This document shows, in pieces, positions 57,398 to 64,000 of a stretch of 64,000 nucleotides of DNA. How positions within the stretch are numbered: the stretch's first letter is position 1; the number at the start of each line of letters is the position of its first letter. Source of the DNA: Melampsora larici-populina 98AG31 (taxonomy: Eukaryota > Basidiomycota > Pucciniomycetes > Pucciniales > Melampsoraceae). The stretch spans positions 186,013-250,012 of the forward strand of contig NW_006768802.1 of NCBI RefSeq assembly GCF_000204055.1, in the 5' to 3' direction. A program made the position numbers and the translations under genes. The notes beneath the pieces are model-generated. The model did no database searches, was not told the origin of the DNA, and saw nothing but the letters and a program-made list of their open reading frames with translations.

Positions 57398-60300
57398 TCA
57401 ATCCGCAGAAGAATCGGATTGTTCAAAATCCTCATCTCCATCGTCTGCCCTCCCTTTGTCCTTCCCTTTCTTTGCTTGCCTTTTTTTACGTGGCTTCACC
57501 GGAACAGACCGCCAGACTTTGAGCCCTTTTTCAAATGCTGCCAACCACTCAGCGGGTGAAATGGTTTGTGACGGAACTTTCGCCACTGCTCGATGCGTTT
57601 TGGCGGAGTAGTGGCTTCCACTGTTCAGGATGAACCAGTCATTTTCCACATGGCCGATGGTGCTGATCGTCGCAGAAGTTTCCCTTCTTTCGAGTCGTTT
57701 CTTCGCGCCTTCCGTGACTGCGCAATTGGAACGATGGCAATTGTGTTGCACATTCAAAAGGCAAACAACATCCTACAATGTCAATTAGCGAGCGGTCGGT
57801 GAGTTATGAACATGACAATCTATTGTTCCTTACCGTTATCTTGACCCATCTTTTGCGCAAAGTCCTGATGAGTTCACGCATGCCATAAAAAGGATATATA
57901 CCACCCGGTTGGATCTCCTGAAGTAAGATGACTGATCTATTTGCAGAGTGATTCTCCGGCTTCCAAATAGCCGCCACTTGAAAGACTCCATCCCTGGACT
58001 TGAGCTGAGAGGTTTCAAGAGTCAGCGAACTCACATTCAAGAGACCAGTTCCCACATGCCTGGGGGACACACCTTCACAAAGTCCTTTTTGCAAATTGTC
58101 TGATGATTGACTAAAGTAACACTTTGATGTTCGATCCACAATAGATCTTCGCTTGCGAGAAACTCGGGTACATCAGTGGACACCTCGACACGAGCTGAAG
58201 GGGACAAAAACTTTGTTAAAACGGCCACGTGGTCTGTGAATGGACACCAAAAAACCTTACGCCCAGCAGAAAAGACAGCCGCGCCTTTGGCTTTAGGGTC
58301 GAGGCCCATCGCCTTAGATAATTCCGGCATCGAGGTCAGAAGTCTTCGCACTTGCGGTCCAGCCGCACATCGGGCACCCAATTCCTTGTGAAAGAAGGTG
58401 TTGCCCGACAGGAGGGCTCGCATCAATTGATAAGTGTTAAAGGTGTTGGCGATGTCCCGACCTGGAGCCATGCGGTTGGAATGCACTGAGGCAGCACGCA
58501 AAACACCGTTGTAAGACTCAAACTTCTCTGTCATGCAAAGGTTAGCAGGTCCAAAACGTTCCACAGAATCTTTCAAGTGGCTCAGCATATGGAATTTGGG
58601 CTTATTAACCCATTGAGCCGAATTTTGGATAAGTTCATGGAAAAACATCAAGATCACAGACTCCATGGTTTGCAGATATTCTTCCATGTTAGTTATTTCG
58701 TGCTGAAAGATGTATGAACTTAAATGACACAAGGATTTCCACAGAGGACGTTTTTCTTCAGGAATATAATCCAAAAAAACAAAAGGGGCAGCCTGAAGAA
58801 TGGTCCGGAAGTCTTTTCCGACGAGACTCTGGTAATGAACAATGAGAGTGTGAGGTTGAATCGCTGCTATTTTGAGGCCTTTTGACAATGCCCAGGAGGA
58901 CCGAGCTGACAATTCGCGGTGGGGTGTCTTGGTGTCCGTTGAACCCTTGGAAAGGCAAAAAGAAAATCAAAACACGATTTCAGGAAATCCAAACGGTCAG
59001 CGCCATCTGCAGGAATCCTCGTACCTCTGAGCCGCAACATGGGGTTGAACAAATGGGCGCCTAGTTGGTTGGTCAAATCCTGGCATAGCTTGGCGACATC
59101 GCAAGTGTCTGGCGCTTCGTGGACCATTTTGAGGAAATAATCCAAGACGGAATCACGGAATCCATACTTCCGCGCTTCCGTTTTGACCGCCGTTTTGCTG
59201 TGAGGTCTCTGAGCCAACACCCATAATCGTGAAGCTCTTTCACGGGTGTGATCCCAATCGCGTTTGGGTAGAGAGAACTGTGGCAATGGTAGAGTACATT
59301 GGTTGTTTGATCAATTTTGCGAGTTCAACCAATCAATGCGGGGGGAAAACGGGTTTGGTTGGCTTACTTGTTCCCCGTCCAAGTCCACTCCAATGAAGTC
59401 TGACACGTACTGCTTACTTTTTTTGTCAGCCATATTCGTGACTTGTAAATCACATATGCGGCAGGGCGTTAACGTGTTTGCAGGGTTTGTGGTGTTGCTG
59501 ATCTCGGCATGCATGGGGCCATCGCCGAGGTGGAACAACACCACAACCATCGCCAGGACGTCGGTGCCAGTCACGTGGTCATGCGCAACAAATCCATTGG
59601 CGCTGTGTTCACTTGCATCGGGGGATAGGATCAGTATAAAAGACACAGAAGGGCAGATGATGAGGATGCACTCACTTAATATCATCGACGACCTCATCCA
59701 GCAGTTCCAGTGCAGATGCGCAGTTCGACGTCGCCAGGAAATGAATATTATACTCTTCGTTTGTCATATGTGGAGGTAAGCCCGCGAGTGTAAAGAATAT
59801 ACTCATATGCTTGTTCCAAGCCTTCGATACATTGCCAGAGGTATCGTCAGAATACAACGTCAACAGGATGTGTTTAATTATAAGTCCATTGGCGCGTCGG
59901 CGCCAGGCGTTGGTGATTGGGATACGGATGAAACCGTCTTTGCTTTCTTCTGCGGCAACATACGAGTCAGATTACAAAATCATGTGGATAGGATAGGAGC
60001 GAAATAAGGGGACACACGATACAAATGCGACTGCAAGGTCCTTCCTTCATGTATTTGGATGTCAGTAGAGTTTTTCCAGAACGCTTTGACATCGATAGTT
60101 ACGAACTCATTCGAGTCGAAAGAGTTCTCGGAGGGTATGAGTATTTGAAATTCTGATGGGTTGTTGGGGCACTCTTGGACAGTTGTTGTGAGGCATTGCG
60201 CCATTTGTCTGCCATTAATCTGAAAGAAGAAGGCCGGGACCACGACCTGCTGCGAAAAGATTTGAACGGGCTTGTATATGAACCAATGCTTTCCACGAGA

Positions 60301-61441
60301 GACTACCATTTGGACACGAAGGTCTTTGCTAAAACCTTCGCGCCATTTTTGCGATTGGGATAATCGGTTGATGGGCTCGTTTGTTGTTGGCAATTTGGGA
60401 AGCGATACCAAGAACGGGCTGACCAAAGGGTTAGCGAGTTCCTGTGACAGAAGCAGACAATATAGTCAGAGGCGCTTTACAATCAGACAATGATCTTGGA
60501 AGACTCACATTGGTGATGATGGTCTGCACCTTCAAGCCAAAAAGGGGCTTGCCGTGCGGGCTGGTCCGTTCACTGACCTCAAGGCCCAGATCCTTCTTCA
60601 GCCTGATGCTTAAAGCACGTAACGCGCCCCATTCAGGCAAGTGCACTTTGCATATCAGCAATATGGCGCGGATTCGATGGTATTGGGACCGTGATAAAAT
60701 GCTTCGAGTAGAGCCAATGATCAAGAGTGCGACAACGTGCTGTCCGAGGAAATGAAAGGAGCGAATCAGTTTCTATTTGCTCCTTTTTGAGTGTATTTGT
60801 TGGTATTTGTTGGGCTGTGGACGTACCTCTTTCTTCTTAAAAGGATACCACTCTGAAGAATCTAACAGCTGCCCACTGCGCATATCAGCCTCCAGGATGG
60901 CCTCATCCGCGGCTTCGTCCATTGGACCCCAGTCGTCGTCGTCGTCCATGGCTCGAATAGCCTCGAGTACCTTGTGGACGTCGATTTCCTTGTCGGAGTC
61001 ATCCGAGTCGCTAGGTTGATTGGCCTGTGCAAGTTGAAACGCACGGAGGTATGAAAAAGGCGAGGGAGGTCGTCTCGTTGTGTCCGTGTCTGGTGCTGGG
61101 TCATTGTCACCAAACATATCTTCCTGAGAGGCAGGTACGGTTGGGGACAGAGGGGGGTCGTCGTTGAGGCCGGGGAGCACTGCATTCTCGGCTGCTAGAC
61201 AAGCCTCGTAACGGGCAACAGCTTCGAGGTGAGGCGCGGAAATCAAATGTGGCCCTATGCCTATTTCGCCCATCTGTCGTCCACAGACCAAGCACTTCCA
61301 CTTGGGATTGGAAGCCACCGAGTTGATCAATTCAAAATCTACAGGTTACAGCAATCAGCCAAAGTTTTGGAATTCACGCCGTTTATAGAATGAAAATTGC
61401 GGAAGCTTACATCGGTTGGGCGGTTGGGTTCCTTGAGCCAT
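57398..61441 (-). CDS. Multi-exon transposase-like protein of the 9.45-kb transposon (internally deleted)
   Basis: Starts MAQGTQPPNR at 61441. A zinc-finger-like WKCLVCGRQMGEIGIGPH...H and an acidic region to WYPFKKKE follow. Next are LEVSERTSPHGKPLFGLKVQ and SKDLRVQMVVSRGKHW, then the core YSDDTSGNVSKAWNKHMSIF, with HFLATSNCASALELLDEVVD and VLAMVVVLFHLGDGPMHAEI...TPCRICDLQ. Later blocks are HLKDSVERFGPANLCMTEKF, ESYNGVLRAASVHSNRMAPG and a Lys-rich C-terminus (RKKRQAKKGKDKGR, stop 57398). The DDTSGN...WNKH core recalls Tnp2-like transposases of basidiomycetes. Near 58880 LLGIV runs straight into SKGLKIAAIQPHTL with a frame change. From memory of the family I expect about 40 more residues there, so a deletion is likely. 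Confidence 0.65.
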
Positions 61442-62297
61442 TTTGGGACCAGAATGAGAGCGGGATCAGTGTGAGCAATTCGTTGGCGGCAGTGAATGGA
61501 GTGCAGTTAATGGAGACTTGGGGAGGGAATAAGCACAGCAAGGGAATTGAAACGCTGAATTTGCTGGATGTCCTGGCAATGGATGATAATGAAACAAATT
61601 GTGAAAAGGCGATATATTGCACTGTGAGACTGGAATGTCCAGCCCGGCAGGGGAAACAAAAACCAGAGTGTTTGAAATCGAAGATGCAAAACGCACTGGC
61701 ATAACGCCACCAAGAAGAAAAGTCGAGAGATCTCTGCTGCCGTCGTGGATGAAGGATTATGTTTGGCAGGTAAATGCGATGTGGCCCATCTGTTGGCGAG
61801 AGCGAGATCCTTCCTAACTCCAGTGATATCGGGTCTGAACCTTGTGCGATCTCGAAAGGGTTCCAACCCTGGAACAAAAGCCTGTTGACACGAAGAGCTT
61901 GGCGAGGAGGGTTACAAAGATCCGGGATGTGAGACGTAAGTCAAGCATGAAGGTGTGGAGCTGGGCCACCTTGCTTGTGCCGTGATCTTAGCGGTCAATG
62001 TCTCGCACATCTTCGCTCTGGGTCAGCATCTTGATCCGGAAACTTCCTGCATGACGATGATCTGTCGAGCCTTGGCGAATTTTTCCGTGCAGGCGGCCTT
62101 AAAACGGCGCATGGGCGACATGCGTCGGGTTCCTGGCGGCCTTCGATGTGCAGCAGAAGGCTGTACAAGCCGGGGGCCCGGACCGCCTGGAGGCCCAGGG
62201 GAGGCGGCCTGATGGTGAACCCCCGACGGACATGGGACGGAATACTGACTCGACCATTTAAAGGCGAAAATCCGACCCAGGATCCCCCCGTGGTGTA
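61442..62297. other. Right subterminal region and inner part of right TIR
   Basis: No gene supported; the open frames here look like chance. The inner right TIR segment (ATCCCCCCGTGGTGTA, ending 62297) is the inverse of the left TIR interior and is cut off from the outer TIR by the nested element. Confidence 0.5.
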
Positions 62298-63831
62298 ATG
62301 TCGATTTTCAAGCGTGAGATCGGCCGGGGCATTTGGCCAAAAACACCTTTGCATTATAAAACATTTTTTTGTACTTATCTTTCTCTCAAGTCCCAAAACA
62401 AAGAATATGCGCAGTTGTTCCCTCTACATCCTTCAACTGTCATTTTTTCAAAAGACCCAGCGGCTCTTGAGAAAGATTGAAAATGTCCTTCGGGGCTCAA
62501 AGTGCTTGGTCCCTCAGGGCCATACACGACTGCGGTGGACAAAAATGGACTTTCTGGGAAAAATCTCAAAACCCAGATGATCAAACTGTTGTTTGGCTCA
62601 CGTCCTATTTCAAGATTCCCTACAAGCTTCAAAGTCTAGTCTGATTGCGTATCACACCGACAACTCAATCGCATCACATCTACAAAAGCTCTTACCGCAC
62701 TGGCACACCTCCATGCTGCAAAGGATTCCAAGCGCTGCATCTGGGGAAAATGCTTTTCTACCAATCCATCTTGAAGGTCAAATAGAATGGAAATTACAAA
62801 ACATCACAGATGGGACTTGATTCTGTCCAATCCATCTTATACACCTCTACATTAGAGACTGTTAAATTAGTCAAATTTCGATTTTATCACTTCATTCATG
62901 ATTGTCCTTTTCAAGCCTTCACCGTGTAGAATCAACTCAAAGGTCCATCAAAGCTCCTCACTTCACTTCATTTCACTTGAATACTGCTGCCACTGATTCT
63001 AAGAAGATGAACTTTTTATTCTCCATTACTCATTGAAATTTTGGGAGTGCTGTGATTCACTGATCCTATGTTTTACTTTTGATTCCATATCATTTACAAA
63101 CAATTAAAATTCACCCCCAAAATTGAACCAGATTGTTTTCTTTAGATATATTTCCAGTTTTATCACTTCGTTATTATTTTCTTCCATTCAACTTTTCCAT
63201 TCTTTGTTTTTGTTCAAGTGATTGTTCTTTGATTTGAATTTTCTTCCAGTTGCATTGGAATTGAACATTGACCACGAAGTCTAGAACATCGAAACGGTCG
63301 ATCACCAATAGCTGATTGCCAGTTGTTCGGAAGAGGTCTAGCTTCTAGCTTCTGGAACTGCAAAGGATGTTTTCTTGTATTTTTAACTAAGTCTGATAAA
63401 CCAGTAAGACAAAGTTCAATGAGTTGCGAGTGGATGGTATCATAAAGAACTAAAAGACCTACTTAAAATGGATGATCGAGTGAAGGATGAAAAGAACTTC
63501 ATGAGTCTTGATCACACACGTTTAAAGACCAATAATGCATTTCAAAAGTCTTGTTTTGACTGTACGTCAAAATCATATGTTTCTGACGCGCAGCAAATCT
63601 GGTCACTGTGAGCCTTGTTAGCCCCGGCGTTCAGCCCCAAAGGCTTTTTCCATTTATCTCAAGAGCCGCTGGGTGTTTTGAAAAAATGAGAGTTGAAGGA
63701 TGTAGAGGGAACAACTGCACATATTCTTTGTTTTGGGACTTGAGAGAAAGATAAGTACAAAAAAATGTTTTACAATGCAAAGGTGTTTTTGGCCAAATGC
63801 CCCGGCCGATCTCACGCTTGAAAATTGACAT
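62298..63831. mobile_element. 1,534-bp element nested in the right TIR, TA target duplication
   Basis: Arms of about 185 bp (62298-62485 and 63645-63831) are close inverted copies beginning ATGTC(G/A)ATTTTCAAGCG and TGAGATCGGCCGGGGC. TA flanks both sides (62296-62297, 63832-63833). Removing it rejoins CCGTGGTG-TA-GCCGTAAGTCCC, exactly the inverse of the left terminus of the host transposon. The interior is AT-rich with no recognisable transposase. A TA duplication fits a Tc1/mariner-type non-autonomous element. Confidence 0.85.
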
Positions 63832-63833
63832 TA

Positions 63834-63890
63834 GCCGTAAGTCCCTCGCTCAAGCCTCGGGCCTTTGGCGCGAGGGACTTTGTTAAGTTT
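63834..63890 (-). repeat. Right outer TIR of the 9.45-kb transposon
   Basis: Inverse of 54436-54492, GCCGTAAGTCCCTCGCTC ... GGGACTTTGTTAAGTTT, with one substitution. It is followed by the target duplication GTTGGAAACCC. Confidence 0.85.
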
Positions 63891-64000
63891 GTTGGAAACC
63901 CCCCATCGTTCGTCCGGACAAGTTTCCGAAACGATACGTAAAAATCCAAAGTTGAAACCCCCTATGACGACGTTTCACAGGGTGTGACACGTCCAACTGT

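Larger units (their letters stand above)
54436..63890 (-). mobile_element. 9,455-bp TIR transposon with 11-bp target duplication
   Basis: Left terminus AAACTTAACAAAGTCCCTCG and right terminus its exact inverse. The TIR runs about 76 bp (through GGGACTTACGGCTA and CACCACGGGGGGA), with a nested element splitting the right copy. GTTGGAAACCC lies on both flanks (54425-54435 and 63891-63901). Inside are a multi-exon transposase-like gene (57398-61441) and an accessory coiled-coil gene (55007-56865), both on the minus strand. The TIRs can fold internally (AAGTCCCTCGC ... GC(A/G)AGGGACTT). Long target duplications fit Mutator-like biology, whereas the protein resembles basidiomycete Tnp2-like families; superfamily left open. 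Confidence 0.85.

Noticed and set aside
61407..61877. 157-codon minus-strand frame upstream of the transposase
   Set aside because: Composition looks random and it overlaps the transposase start codon in another frame; taken as a shadow frame.
1..64000. tRNA, rRNA, CRISPR arrays, bacterial operons
   Set aside because: No cloverleaf, rRNA core segment or regular spacer array was recognised; gene structure is eukaryotic.

Overview
The window looks like repeat-rich accessory DNA from a basidiomycete, most likely a rust fungus (Pucciniales). This is inference. It rests on many short spliceosomal introns (about 60-100 nt, GT..AG), a fungal Zn2Cys6 transcription factor, a CxC5/CxC6 cysteine-cluster gene of the kind linked to KDZ transposases, a fungal DIRS-type retroelement, and several protein families I associate with rust genomes. 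I found no rRNA, tRNA, CRISPR array or bacterial-style operon.

Layout. 1-683: N-terminal exon(s) of a zinc-finger transposase family, running off the left edge. 1.3-4.2 kb: decayed hAT element split by a foldback repeat. 4.29-4.74 kb: long-TIR MITE. 5.1-8.1 kb: intact eight-exon Zn2Cys6 transcription factor (copy 1). 8.96-9.72 kb: CACTA-like MITE. 10.2-11.8 kb: degenerate gene with a 12-residue repeat, then direct repeats. 12.2-15.6 kb: minus-strand PIF/Harbinger transposase broken by three nested insertions. 16-18.4 kb: a second dead hAT with a TA-flanked MITE in it. 19.63-20.37 kb: multi-hairpin foldback element with a perfect 8-bp target duplication. 21.79-23.5 kb: interstitial telomere repeat abutting a truncated gene. 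24.1-26.25 kb: small gene interrupted by a Pack-type element carrying an isoleucyl-tRNA synthetase fragment. 26.6-28.8 kb: KDZ-associated CxC5/CxC6 gene. 29.84-31.25 kb: CACTA-like MITE with a nested element. 32.4-39.8 kb: DIRS-like tyrosine-recombinase retroelement (Gag, RT/RNase H, YR) between about 0.69-kb direct repeats. 39.87-44.11 kb: two-gene PIF/Harbinger element. 44.4-47.4 kb: transcription factor copy 2. 47.9-50.4 kb: a hypothetical minus-strand gene and an apparently intact single-pass membrane protein. 50.9-53.1 kb: MITE, copia remnant and a foldback element. 54.44-63.89 kb: a complete 9.45-kb TIR transposon with an 11-bp target duplication, a multi-exon transposase-like gene, an accessory coiled-coil gene and its own nested insertion.

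The likely functional host genes are the two transcription factor paralogs, the membrane protein, and possibly the small gene at 24.1-26.25 kb before its insertion. Nearly everything else is transposons, many nested. Several coding-region breaks are CGA-to-TGA or fit CpG loss. The most novel-looking item is the 9.45-kb transposon together with its 586-bp short relative: both have termini built as AACTTAAC plus a self-complementary AAGTCCCTC hairpin, and both have long (9-11 bp) target duplications.
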